Part shown: positions 54,648-64,000 of the stretch, in pieces | Position numbering within the stretch: the stretch's first letter is position 1 | Layout of the letters: every line of letters starts with the position of its first letter | Assembly (NCBI RefSeq): GCF_050947875.1 | Contig: NC_134569.1 | Span: 37,928,277 to 37,992,276 of the forward strand | Source of the DNA: Dermacentor variabilis | Taxonomy: Eukaryota; Arthropoda; Arachnida; Ixodida; Ixodidae | DNA length: 64,000 nucleotides | Direction of reading: 5' to 3' | Position numbers and translations under genes: made by a program | Notes under the pieces: generated by a model | The model's database searches: none | The model's input: only the letters and a program-made list of their open reading frames with translations | Told to the model about the DNA's origin: nothing

Positions 54648-55562
54648 ATGGCGGAAGCGCTTACCGGTTTCGTACTGCTTACGCAGGTTGGTTCTCTTGA
54701 AACCTTTTCTAAGAAACCGTATTATGCCGTGCCGGATCCGCCCCAAGTGCTCTTTTTCTATCTTTCCTTTCGGTCGCGTTCGAAAATAAGGCAGCCGAAA
54801 CGGCAGTTTGTCATTTTTCGTAGTTCAGCGCTTTATTCGTTGCTTTTGTTACTGTGTAGCGGGGATATTGAAGTTAACCCAGGGCCAACTGAAGCGCAAT
54901 TTTCCAAGCTCCTAGGTCGCCATAGTAAAATGATGTCGAAGTTATGTAATTTCTATCGGAGAAAAACAAAATCTATTGACTCTAGATGTCGCGGATTTGA
55001 AGGCTCGTATTTTTTCACTAGAAGTTAAGACTGGCAAAGTCGATGACGTACTCAATGCTGTCGCAACAATGGCAGACCAACAGGGTGACCGTGCTACACT
55101 GACGGCGCTAACCCATAAGATTGAGGATATCGAGAACAGGCAAAAAAGGAACAATCTGGTCTTCCGTGGGTTGTACGGTTCATCCCCAAAAGTCATAGCA
55201 GCAAAATCTGAAGAACCTACTGCAGAATTATGCAGAAGGAAGCTTGGTGTCACAGGCCTGAGTATTGGGCGTGCGCATCGTATAGGGACATACACGGCAG
55301 GAAAACCACTTCCACTCATAGCAAAATTTTGTTCCTATAAATCCCATGAATCGGGGCTATTGAACGCTTACAAACTCAAAGGCACCAGTTTTAACATATC
55401 TGAAGATTTTTCACATCTCTCAGGGACAAAAGAGAGAAACTATGGGACTATGCGAAGTTGAACAAGTGACTAGGCGACAAGGCTGTTTTGCAGTATGATA
55501 CGCTTTATCTGCGGGGACAACGCTTTCAGCTCGATAGTGAAACGGGAGATGTAGTTCAGAAG
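54648..55562 (+). pseudogene. LINE ORF1 with 2A motif, frameshifted
   Basis: It starts at an AUG in good context (cagcATGG). About 60 residues lead to ALYSLLLLLCSGDIEVNPGP, a Leu-rich stretch plus the full 2A core (54861-54887). The frame ends at 55026; the next frame (from about 54976) continues with a coiled coil (VADLKARIFSLEVKTGKVDD), IEDIENRQKRNNLVFRGL, IGRAHRIG and PLIAKFC, which align with ORF1 of the minus-strand relative. A further shift near 55430 leads to LRDKREKLWDYAKLNK, an in-frame UGA-CUA (55467), and the C-terminus QLDSETGDVVQK before the final UGA. The length and order match the relative. Confidence 0.8.
54861..54887 (+). other. 2A-like site GDIEVNPGP
   Basis: Same nine-residue core as in the minus-strand LINE but with different codons (for example CCA GGG CCA here, CCT GGT CCA there), so the peptide is conserved while the DNA has diverged. 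Confidence 0.88.
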
Positions 55563-55565
55563 TGA

Positions 55566-56540
55566 CCTTCGCACAAGAGAACAACAGGATTGCCTCTCAG
55601 AGTTCTGTTGATAAATTGCAGGAGCATAAAGAATAACACTAATAATTTTCAATGCCTGGCACGTACTCTACAGCCCACGGTAGTGTTGGACACCGAGTAA
55701 TGGTTAGAATCTTTTGTTTTTGATTCCGAAATTTCCCCGGCAAACTACCACTTGTTCCGGCGCGATAAAAATTCTCATGGTGGAGGTGTCTTTATTCTTG
55801 TAAATAATAGTATACCTTGCGTTCACGTGGCAAGCCCACTTCTTGATATCGAGGCAGTTTTTTGTAGAATGCAGCTGGCAAACGGTAAAATCGTGGCGTT
55901 TGGCTCCTACTATCGTCGACCAAGCGCGTCGTATGAGCAGTTTATGAAGCTTTCTCACTTCCTGGAGGGTTTGAAAAATGACCATGTCTTGGTCGGAGGT
56001 GACTTTAACCTACCGAAAATTGACTGGTCATGTGCTATTCTCAGGAATTCTGTTAGTGGTTGTTTGTTCTCGTTTTTTGATCTAGTGGACACTCATGCAT
56101 TTGAAATATACGTCCTCAGTGCGTCGCGTGATGATGGTACTGGCCATGTCTTAGACTTGCTGTTGTGTAATGGGTCTGGTATTGTATCATATATACGTTC
56201 ATGCACTGCCTGGATTGGGCGACCATAATGTTTTTGTTGCTGATGTTAGGGTTAAAAATGTATCCATTGTGAAGAAACCGCCTAGAAAAATGTTCTTTTA
56301 TTTTAGGGCTGATTACCATTCTATAAATCAGTTATTAGATTCGTACTTCCCAATGTTTGACATATTAGCGGATGATTTGAGCGTTGAACAGTTGTCGGAA
56401 AGCTTTGAAGAAAAGCTCTTCTATCTTGGAGATAAATTCGTTTCAATGCGGATGCTTTTATCTAAACGTGATAAATATAAACCACGGTTTCATCAGGAGC
56501 AACGCATCTTGCTGCGCTGGGTGTGGAGGGCATACTTAAA
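55566..56540 (+). pseudogene. LINE ORF2: endonuclease, broken
   Basis: From the UGA at 55563 the same frame continues PSHKRTTGLPLRVLLINCRS with the conserved Asn and no Met. Then TE-stop-W at 55698 replaces the TETW block (a nonsense change). HLFRRDKNSHGGGVFILVNN, LVGGDFNLPKIDW and VLDLLLCN follow to 56228. After a shift, LPGLGDHNVFVADV holds the DH pair, and the linker continues to 56550. The catalytic blocks are otherwise recognisable, so decay is moderate. Confidence 0.8.
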
Positions 56541-56660
56541 GGGACACTAAAGCGAAACAACAAATCAGTTTGGTTCATCAGGAGCAACGCATCTTGCTGC
56601 GCTGGGTGTGGAGGGCATACTTAAAGGGACGCTAAAGCGAAACAACAAATCAGTTTAGAC
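56491..56660. repeat. 85-bp tandem duplication across the LINE/MITE junction
   Basis: The block starting catcaggagcaacgcatctt occurs at 56491 and 56576. It includes the end of the LINE linker and the first part of the MITE, so it arose after the MITE inserted. The copies differ at one base within the terminal repeat (acactaaag, acgctaaag). Confidence 0.9.
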
Positions 56661-57131
56661 TAATAAAGCATTGTTTGGGAACACTGAAGGCAGTCACTTC
56701 AAAATAATAGTTTGATTATTAGATGAGGAAATGAAGGTCGAAGTATCAGCATTTGAATTTCACGCCGAAACCCCGATGCCGGTACGTCAGTGTGACGTCA
56801 GGGATTCCAAAGTGTGTTTTCGCATTTGGCCCGCGTTGGCGGAGTAAAGGTTCCCGAAACTTGCCATGTTTAATATTCGGTTCCTTTAGGACACAATGTA
56901 GTCAATCTGTACCGCTATATAATTAATTAGGCCGTAGAAGATGCCATCAGAATTCATGACGTCACAGCGACCAGGTGCGGGAACTTCAAGGAGGCGTCGC
57001 CACCCGTCTATCGTTCTTGCGCATTTTCTGGCTTACCAAGCGTCTTATCGTGGTAAGAGTGGTGTTTTTGGTGTCCTAGGGAGGTAATTTACTGATGCAG
57101 AAGAAATAATTTTTTTCTTTAGTGTCCCTTT
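56538..57131. mobile_element. MITE with 15-bp terminal inverted repeats
   Basis: The left end AAAGGGACACTAAAG (56538-56552) and the right end CTTTAGTGTCCCTTT (57117-57131) are exact reverse complements. The duplicated left end at 56623 has one change. The body, about 510 bp from the second left end, has no coding capacity. It splits the LINE between the endonuclease and the RT. The target-site duplication could not be resolved. Confidence 0.85.
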
Positions 57132-58935
57132 CAGGTATAAAAACACAGATCCCTGGCAAATATATCTGAACTAAAGTGGCTGAAGTTTGATTTGGAGAAT
57201 TTAACCAAATCGGCTAACAAATCTTATTTGGCTTGTCTTGGGGGAAGGGTTGGTAGAAGTTCTGAAAGAATTTTGGAAGTATATCCGGCGTAATGATCAG
57301 AACGACAATTGTGTCCTTCATTTTGAGTACTAAGGCACATTTCTCGATGAATATAAGCGCAAAAAGTTGAAGTATTTAGTAGTTACTATTCTTCCGTATT
57401 TAGTAATCGTCAGTTTCGGGTTGTAAGTGTGGAGTTTTCCCTATGCAATGAAGAAATGCCCGAAGTTGAGTTTGCCTTGAAAGGTATACGTAAGCTCTTA
57501 GCAAATGTTTCTCCCAGAAAGGCAAGTGGGCCAGACCATATAGGAGCAGCAATGCTTAGTAGTTGTTCTGAATCGTTATGCCTGTATTTATGCCGTCTTT
57601 TCCAAAAGTGTTTAGGTATGGGTGACGTACCTATCGATGTCATGCCTGTATACAAGAGTGGGCCTAAAAACTGCGTTGAGAACTACAGACCAGTTTCCTT
57701 GACTAGTATTACATGTAAAGTAATGGAACACGCTATACATAGTTGTATTATGTGGCATCTAGCTAAGCACAATCTATTAAACACAAGCCAACACGGATTT
57801 CGGCAGCGGTGTTCTTGTACTACGCAGCTTGTAGAATTCACTGACAATTTGACCCTAGCAATAGACAAAAGGCAGATAATTGATTGCGCCTTTCTAGGTT
57901 ATCGTAAAGCGTTTGACGGTGTCGCTCATGACCTACTTATTAGCAAATTACATGCCTACAAATTGGACAGAAAGGTAATTGCATGGATACCTGAATATCT
58001 TTCACATAGACTAATGGCATCTCCTCTGATCTTGCTGCAGTGACCTCTGGAGTACCCCAAGGCTCTGTCTTGGGGCCTCTCTTATGTTTGTTGTATATAA
58101 AAGATATCACTACAAGTATAACGCCATCACTACACATCACATCACTTTCAGGATGTTTGCAGACGACTGCGTAGTGTATAGGGTTATTGATAGTGATTGT
58201 GATTTTATGCCCTTAACAGTGATTTAGATAAAGTTTCAACTTGGTGCGCGAAATGGGAAATGTCGCTAAACGTTTCGAAATGTTGAAACATCACCTTTAC
58301 AAGTAAACATTCATATAAGGCATACGAGTAGAAATTGAATAGCGTTACTCTATGCAGGGTTACGGAATGCAAGTACCTAAGAGTTTTATTTACCTTGAAT
58401 TTAGGTGGAATAGGCATGTACATGAGGTAAAAAAGGAAGGAGGCACGAAAATTGGGCGTCCTACGTTGAAATTTTGGCCAATTACCTAGTTAATTGAAAG
58501 AATGGCTGTATTTCACTCTCGCACGTTCTGTACTTGAGTACGCGTCTATTTGGTGAAATCCTTATACGTGTCAGTTAGTCGATTTGCTTGAAAAAATTCA
58601 GAATAGGGCAGTTCGATTTGTTCTGAGGAATTACGACAAAAACCTCAGTATCACCGAAAGCAACCGCGCACTTCATTGGCAGGATCTAAAGGACAGAAGG
58701 AAGGGCCTCAGACTCAATTTTTGTTTTTACAATGTTTACCATTCCAAAACAGGCATTGACAGGAACAAATACATTACATTACACTCCTATATCATGTGTA
58801 GAAGGGACCATTCCTTGAAACTTCATGAATTTCCTTTTAAGGGTGACACCTTGCGTTATGCATTTTTTTATAGGACCATGAGGGAGTGGAATGCTCTTCC
58901 GTCAAATATTGTAGGTATACAATGCAATTAAAACT
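57132..58935 (+). pseudogene. LINE ORF2: reverse transcriptase and C-terminus, broken
   Basis: The main frame (57429-58043) carries SPRKASGPDHIGAAML, YKSGPKNCVENYRPVSLTS, HGFRQRCSCTTQLVEF and FLGYRKAFDGVAHDLL, where block A usually reads DYRKAFD but has lost the first Asp (GYRKAFD). A shift near 58040 leads to SGVPQGSVLGPLL, then MFADDCVVYRV near 58155 with the FADD box kept. After more stops, 58584-58931 holds LEKIQNRAVRFVLRNY and REWNALPSNIV, the usual CR1-like C-terminus. The part from about 57615 is the first copy of a 2.1-kb tandem duplication. Confidence 0.82.
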
Positions 58936-59052
58936 TTTACCGCGTTTTGTGTGTTGAAATGAGTGACAATTGATGTAGATATGTATGTAACCCCTGCTGT
59001 AATGCCTTCAAAGGCGATGCACGTACTGAATAAATAAATAAATGAAAAAGAT

Positions 59053-59262
59053 AATCCACCTTGCTTTAATTTGTATCAACCTTAATTCACCTTGATATAG
59101 TTTGTACCAATATTAATCCGCCTTAATCCACCTTGCTCTAATCTGTACGAACCTTATGCACCTTAATCCACTTTAATTCACATGCATTCACGTTACTTCG
59201 CCTTAATTCACTTTGCTCCACCTTAGCTCAGCTTATTATAACTTGTTCTAACTTTCATTTTG
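59053..59262. repeat. Degenerate 'ccttaatccacctt' short-repeat array
   Basis: Variants of ccttaatccaccttgctttaatttgtaccaa, split into ccttaattcac-like subunits, repeat through about 210 bp. Similar sequence lies before the LINE at 54560-54640, so the LINE inserted within this array. The second copy is at 61152-61364. Confidence 0.75.
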
Positions 59263-59269
59263 GCATTGG

Positions 59270-59375
59270 GAGCACGTTAAACATTTCCTGGTGGTCAAAG
59301 TTAATCAGGAGTCCCCTACTTCGGCGTGCCTCATAACCAAATCGTGGTTTTGGCTTGTCAAACCCCAGAATTCAT
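59270..59375 (+). mobile_element. Tick SINE tail fragment (also at 61371-61476)
   Basis: Only the SINE end remains: agcacgttaaac, ctggtggtcaaagtta, gtcccctacttcggcgtgcc, cataaccaaatcgtggtttt. The copy in unit 2 of the duplication is nearly identical. Confidence 0.72.
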
Positions 59376-59712
59376 TCAACTTCAATTCTGTATTACTACT
59401 GACGTCACACAAGACGCTGATGACGTCACTGATGGAATGAGTTTTGGCACCACTCTTTGTCTACAATGCCGGCTTTTCTGTCTCACGGGAAGTTATAATG
59501 CGTTCGCATTAAAACAAAACAAACAAACAAAGAAAAAAAAAGCTCACAAAGTCAACGCGGCTCCTATATTTGGTTAGCTACGGAAGTAGTATGGGCCCCG
59601 CAACCTCACACAAGGGTATCGCCAGACGAGACACTTCACTCATCAAATAAGCATGACACCACTTGTTGCGCTTATTGATGAATTCACTCATGAAATAAGC
59701 ATGAGACCTCTT

Positions 59713-61047
59713 GGTATGGGTGTCGTACCTATCGATGTCGTGCCTGTATACAAAAGTGGGCCTAAAAACTGCGTTGATAACTACAGACCAGTTTCCTTGA
59801 CTAGTATTACATGTAAAGTAATGGGACACGTTATACATAGTTGTATTATGTGGTATCTAGCTAAGCACAATCTATTAAATACAAACCAACACGGATTTCG
59901 GCAGCGGTGTTCTTGTACTACGCAGCTTGTAGAATTAACTCACGATATTACCCTAGCAATAGACAAAAGGCAGATAATTGATTGCGCCTTTCTAGGTTAT
60001 CGTAAAGCGTTTGACGGTGTCGCTCATGACCTACTTATTAGCAAACTACACGCCTACAAATTGGACAAAAAGGTAATTGCATGGATACCTGAATATCTTT
60101 CACATAGACTAATGGCATCTCCTCTGATCTTGCTGCAGTGACCTCTGGAGTACCCCAAGGCTCTGTCTTGGGGCCTCTCTTATTTTTATTCTATATAAAG
60201 GATATCACTACAAGTATAACGCCATCACTACACATCACATCACATCACTTTCAGGATGTTTGCAGACGACTGCGTAGTGTATAGGGTTATTGATAGTGAT
60301 TGTGATTTTATGCCCTTAAGAGTGATTTAGATAAAGTTTCAACTTGGTGCGCGAAATGAGAAATGTCACTAAACGTTTCGAAATGTTGAAACATCACCTT
60401 TACAAGTAAACATTCATATAAGGCATACGAGTAGAAATTGAATAGCGTTACTCTATGCAGGGTTACGGAATGCAAGTACCTAAGAGTTTTATTTACCTTG
60501 AATTCAGGTGAAATAGGCATGTACATGAGGTAAAAAGGAAGGAGGCACGAAAATTGGGCGTCCTGCGTTGAAATTTTGGCCAATTACCTAGTTAATTGAA
60601 AGAACGGCTGTATTTCACTCTCGCACGTTCTGTACTTGAGTACGCGTCTATTTGGTGAAATACTTATACGTGTCAGTTAGTCGATTTACTTGAAAAAATT
60701 CAGAATAGGGCAGTTCGATTTGTTCTGAGGAATTACGACAAAAACCTCAGTATCACCGAAAGCAACCGCGCCCTTCATTGGCAGGATCTAAAGGACAGAA
60801 GGAAGGGCCTCAGACTCAATTTTTTTTTACAATGTTTACCATTCTAAAACAGGCATTGACAAGAACAAATATATTGCATTACACTCCTATATCATGTGTA
60901 GAAGGGACCATTCCTTGAAACTTCATGAATTTCCCTTTAAGGGTGACACCTTGCGTTATGCATTTTTTTTATAGGACCATGCGGGAGTGGGATGCTCTTC
61001 CGTCAAATATTGTAGGTATACAATGCAATTAAAACTTTTACCGCGTT
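59713..61047 (+). pseudogene. Second copy of the LINE RT 3' half
   Basis: The duplicate of 57615-58950. The frame 59653-60141 starts in unrelated sequence (MTPLVALIDEF) and crosses the duplication join before reading VVPIDVVPVYKSGPKNCVDN, so its N-terminus is a by-product of the rearrangement. It shares the lost Asp in GYRKAFDGVAH and the frameshift near the end of that frame with unit 1, so these defects predate the duplication. It has its own extra indels in the C-terminal part. Confidence 0.85.
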
Positions 61048-61737
61048 TTGTGTGTTGAAATGAGTGGCAATTGTTGTAGATATGTGTGTAACCCCTGCTG
61101 TAATGCCTTCAAAGGCGATGCACGTACTGAATAAATAAATAAATGAAAAAGATAATCCAGCTTGCTTTAATTTGTATCAACCTTAATTCACCTTGATATA
61201 GTTTGTACCAATATTATTCCGCCTTAATCCACCTTGCTCTAATTTGTACCAACCTTATGCACCTTAATCCACTTTAATTCACATGCATTCACGTTACTTC
61301 ACCTTAATTCACTTTGCTCCACCTTAGCTCAGCTTATTATAACTTGTTCTAACTTTCATTTTGGCATTAAGAGCACGTTAAACATTTCCTGGTGGTCAAA
61401 GTTAATCAGGAGTCCCCTACTTCGGCGTGCCTCATAACCAAATCGTGGTTTTGGCTTGTGAAACCCCAGAATTCATTCAACTTCAATTCTGTATTACTAC
61501 TGACGTCACACAAGACGCTGATGACGTCACTGATGGAATGAGTTTTGGCACCACTCTTTGTCTACAATGCCGGCTGTTCTGTCTCATGGGAAGTTATAAT
61601 GCGTTCGCATTAAAACAAAACAAACAAACAAAGAAAAAAAAAGCTCACGCAGTCAACGCGGCTCCTATATTTGGTTAGCTACGGAAGTAGTATGGGCCCC
61701 GCAACCTCACACAAGGGTATCGCCAGACGAGACACTT

Positions 61738-61840
61738 CACTCATCAAATAAGCATGACACCACTTGTTGCGCTTATTGATGAATTCACTCATGAAATAAG
61801 CATGAGACCTCTTGTTGCGCATATTGATATGGCTATCGAC
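61738..61840. repeat. Short tandem repeat of about 54 bp
   Basis: cactcatcaaataagcatga, then caccacttgttgcgcttattgat, is followed by cactcatgaaataagcatga and gacctcttgttgcgcatattgat. The first unit and part of the second occur also at 59637-59712, where the second is cut by the duplication join. Confidence 0.8.
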
Positions 61841-62663
61841 GCGCTGCAAAAGCGAATGTTGCTGCCTGAAGGTGGTCTCTGTGGAGCGGCCTGACAGTAA
61901 ACACGCCGTCTGTGAATGTATATGTGCCAACATCTGAGAACGGCGTTCCGCTATCATCAATGTACATGCATGGCACGCACGGCACGGGGTGTCATAGCGG
62001 AGAGCGGCTCCTTCCCCGAGGGGGACTGCGATATTGCCCACTCTGCCGCTCGTAGGCGGTACACATCAAAAACACGCTGGGCACTTGCGGAGGATGCAGA
62101 GTGAGGGTCGAGGTCGCTAGTCCTGCACGCACGTGCTCTTTTGCACCAAAATTACTTTTCTCTGTGTACGTTACGCGCGAGGCACGTTAAAAACGATAAA
62201 AAAAAAGGTTCATCACTCCACGTTCGAGGACAGCACGCAGCTGCAGCTCCTGGGCCATCATTCTGGGACCAGGGTTTGTGCTGCGTTTCTGCTCTTGCTT
62301 TCGGACGATCGAACGGAGGCGGTCGCAGTAAAGCCGCCTCTGGCATTTCGGAATAGCCACGTGTACGGCAGTCGGTCTAGGTACACGATGGTGTTCTTTC
62401 GATGGCAGCTTTTTCCTGATATTTGTGTACTTCTCTCTAATCTTCTTCCTGTTGCAGTTTTCTTCCTGTAAAATGAAAAAAGAAAATAAAGTCACGTTTG
62501 GGTAAGTTGTTGCTCAAGCCTGAATGAAAAGAGACAAAGAAATGACTGCTTTTAGAGGAGCTGTTTTGTGTTATGAAAGAAAAAGTCGAACGAGAGAAAT
62601 AAAGGGAACGGAGGACCTAATTTCTTTGTTATCTATAACAATCGAAGCAACGCGATAATAAAG
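61841..62663. other. No recognisable gene
   Basis: Two overlapping plus frames (62133-62471, 62141-62356) and a minus frame are open without family match. Nothing else supportable. Confidence 0.5.
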
Positions 62664-62673
62664 CCAGAGGAAA

Positions 62674-63059
<386 letters not shown>

Positions 63060-63072
63060 CCAGAGGAAACAT

Positions 63073-63429
63073 GGGGCAAATTAACTGTTCTTTCTAATTA
63101 AAAATATTGAAATAATAGGGAAAAGGGAAATGAGAATGAACAAAAAGACAACTTGCAGAAGGCGAGAGCCGAACCCACAACTTCTGCGCTACGTGTGCAG
63201 TATTTTACCACTAACTTACCACGACGCCATCCTCTGGTGTACTCGTGACCAACAAAAACAAGTGTCCCAGTTTCGCCTGGAAGGTTATAAGCATTGATAG
63301 CGACAGCAAAATATTAGAAAACTGCACGAAGTAAGGCTCAAAATATTATTGGCCGTATGAATTACAGTAAACATGATCCTGCTAATTAAATTACAAAATT
63401 TGGTTTGACGCGCGCACGAGCATTCATGA
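63073..63429. other. No recognisable gene
   Basis: AT-rich sequence. Nothing supportable. Confidence 0.5.
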
Positions 63430-63945
63430 TCAGATTTCACTCGATGACCACGAGCACTCGCTGTCACAACGGTCGCGTGATGAGGAGCGACGGGAGCGGG
63501 GAGCGAAAGCTTCGTGCTGTCTCTCGCTGCACCGTGCCTGTGGAACACGGAATACTCGACCTCTGACATTAGGTGAGCAGGTAGGCAGCGCGCACAAAGT
63601 CATCAGCCGTCCCGGCTCGCCCCTAATCTTTGCACCTGCCGCAAAATACCTTCTAGAGTACGGGCCGTCTACGCGCTTCGCCGCGCGTACAGCCACGCGC
63701 AGCCACGACTGGGCTAGGGGAGGGGTGTATACTCTCCAAGTGCGCGCTTGATCACGCGACCCCCAACACTGGGCGCGCATCGAGCCACCATATTTCTTGC
63801 CTCACCCTCTCGAGCTTTCTCCCGGACCCGCAGCCTATCCGTACCCGCAGGGTGCTATCCTATTACACTTTGCGGAACATCACGGCAACGGCGAAAGTTC
63901 GCCTCAAGTGTTCATATAATTGCTGTGACACAATAAAACACTTGT
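63430..63945. repeat. Dispersed repeat, second copy (see 4757-5490)
   Basis: It begins cactcgatgaccacgagcac, ctgtcacaacgg, and ends with ggaacatcacggc, tcatataattgctgt, acacaataaa. Start and end match the first copy; the GC-rich middle has diverged. It remains of unknown class. Confidence 0.55.
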
Positions 63946-64000
63946 AACGAACGACAAATCGAGCTCCTCAGTTGCTGTTATGCCGGTCGGTGGTGTAAGA

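Larger units (their letters stand above)
54600..59047 (+). mobile_element. Decayed CR1-like LINE with 2A motif, relative of the 42.2-46.7 kb element
   Basis: Order: short leader, ORF1 with 2A (54648-55562), in-frame UGA (55563-55565), endonuclease (55566-56540), a MITE insert (56538-57131), RT (57430-58200), C-terminus (58584-58931) and the 3' end ATGCCTTCAAAGGCGATG, then GAATAAATAAATAAATG. A stretch of 24 bp (54575-54598, starting taatccaccttgct) recurs right after the 3' end (59052-59075), which may be a target-site duplication, although the surrounding DNA is made of similar short repeats. The copy is older than its relative, with many stops. Confidence 0.82.
57615..61813. repeat. 2.1-kb tandem segmental duplication (two units)
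   Basis: Unit 1 runs from about 57615 to 59712 and unit 2 from 59713 to 61813, with an offset of 2098 to 2102 bp. Each contains the RT 3' half, LINE tail, a short-repeat array, a SINE piece and about 330 bp of other DNA. The join at 59712/59713 fuses 'gagacctcttg' to 'gtatgggtg'. The units differ by scattered substitutions and a few short indels (an extra cacat near 60240), so the event is fairly recent and later than the LINE's decay. Confidence 0.93.

Overview
The window looks like intergenic, transposon-saturated nuclear DNA of a hard tick (Ixodidae). The evidence is many copies of a short tRNA-derived SINE of the type known from ixodid ticks (Ruka-like; family name from memory), several clades of non-LTR retrotransposon (LINE), a Penelope-like remnant, a deleted mariner, large microsatellites, and the absence of any recognisable host exon, rRNA or functional tRNA. 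Almost every supportable coding region belongs to a mobile element. Clade names rest on motifs read by eye.

Layout. 1-3.7 kb: little except a deleted Tigger/pogo-like element (about 995-1302). 3.7-4.8 kb: 3' fragment of a LINE with RNase H. 6.1-9.5 kb: decayed minus-strand LINE with an SGNH-hydrolase-like ORF1, split by a SINE with a perfect 13-bp target-site duplication. About 11.1-19.2 kb: decayed I-like LINE on the plus strand (zinc-knuckle ORF1, endonuclease, reverse transcriptase (RT), RNase H), split inside ORF2 by a younger minus-strand LINE (13.8-16.45 kb) whose RT/RNase H frame is still open. 21.3-27.8 kb: LINE and SINE fragments, a GATGAC-type minisatellite followed by three tetranucleotide arrays, and two strong palindromes. 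28.8-30.1 kb: repeated LINE-tail-like units, one split by a 570-bp mariner derivative. 31.07-36.03 kb: near-intact full-length L2/CR1-like LINE with 266-bp tandem 5' monomers, inserted into a SINE. 39.36-40.34 kb: non-autonomous DNA transposon with long imperfect terminal repeats. 42.2-46.66 kb: near-intact minus-strand CR1-like LINE with 300-bp 5' monomers. 47.2-48.2 kb: Penelope-like remnant (RT plus GIY-YIG). 54.6-59.05 kb: decayed CR1-like LINE related to the previous one; its 3' half and downstream DNA are tandemly duplicated as 2.1-kb units (57.6-61.8 kb). 62.68-63.06 kb: RTE-like LINE tail whose 3' end is a long (ATC)n array.

Most notable system. Both CR1-like LINEs (42.2-46.66 kb minus, 54.6-59.05 kb plus) encode a 2A-type ribosome-skipping motif, GDIEVNPGP, after a leucine-rich leader at the start of ORF1. 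In both, ORF1 and ORF2 lie in the same frame separated by one UGA followed by C, and no in-frame AUG lies between that stop and the conserved N-terminal Asn of the endonuclease. This suggests a polyprotein-like strategy: skipping at 2A, then ORF2 made by UGA readthrough, reinitiation or non-AUG initiation. 2A motifs in LINEs are known; the paired in-frame UGA-C arrangement is what merits testing.
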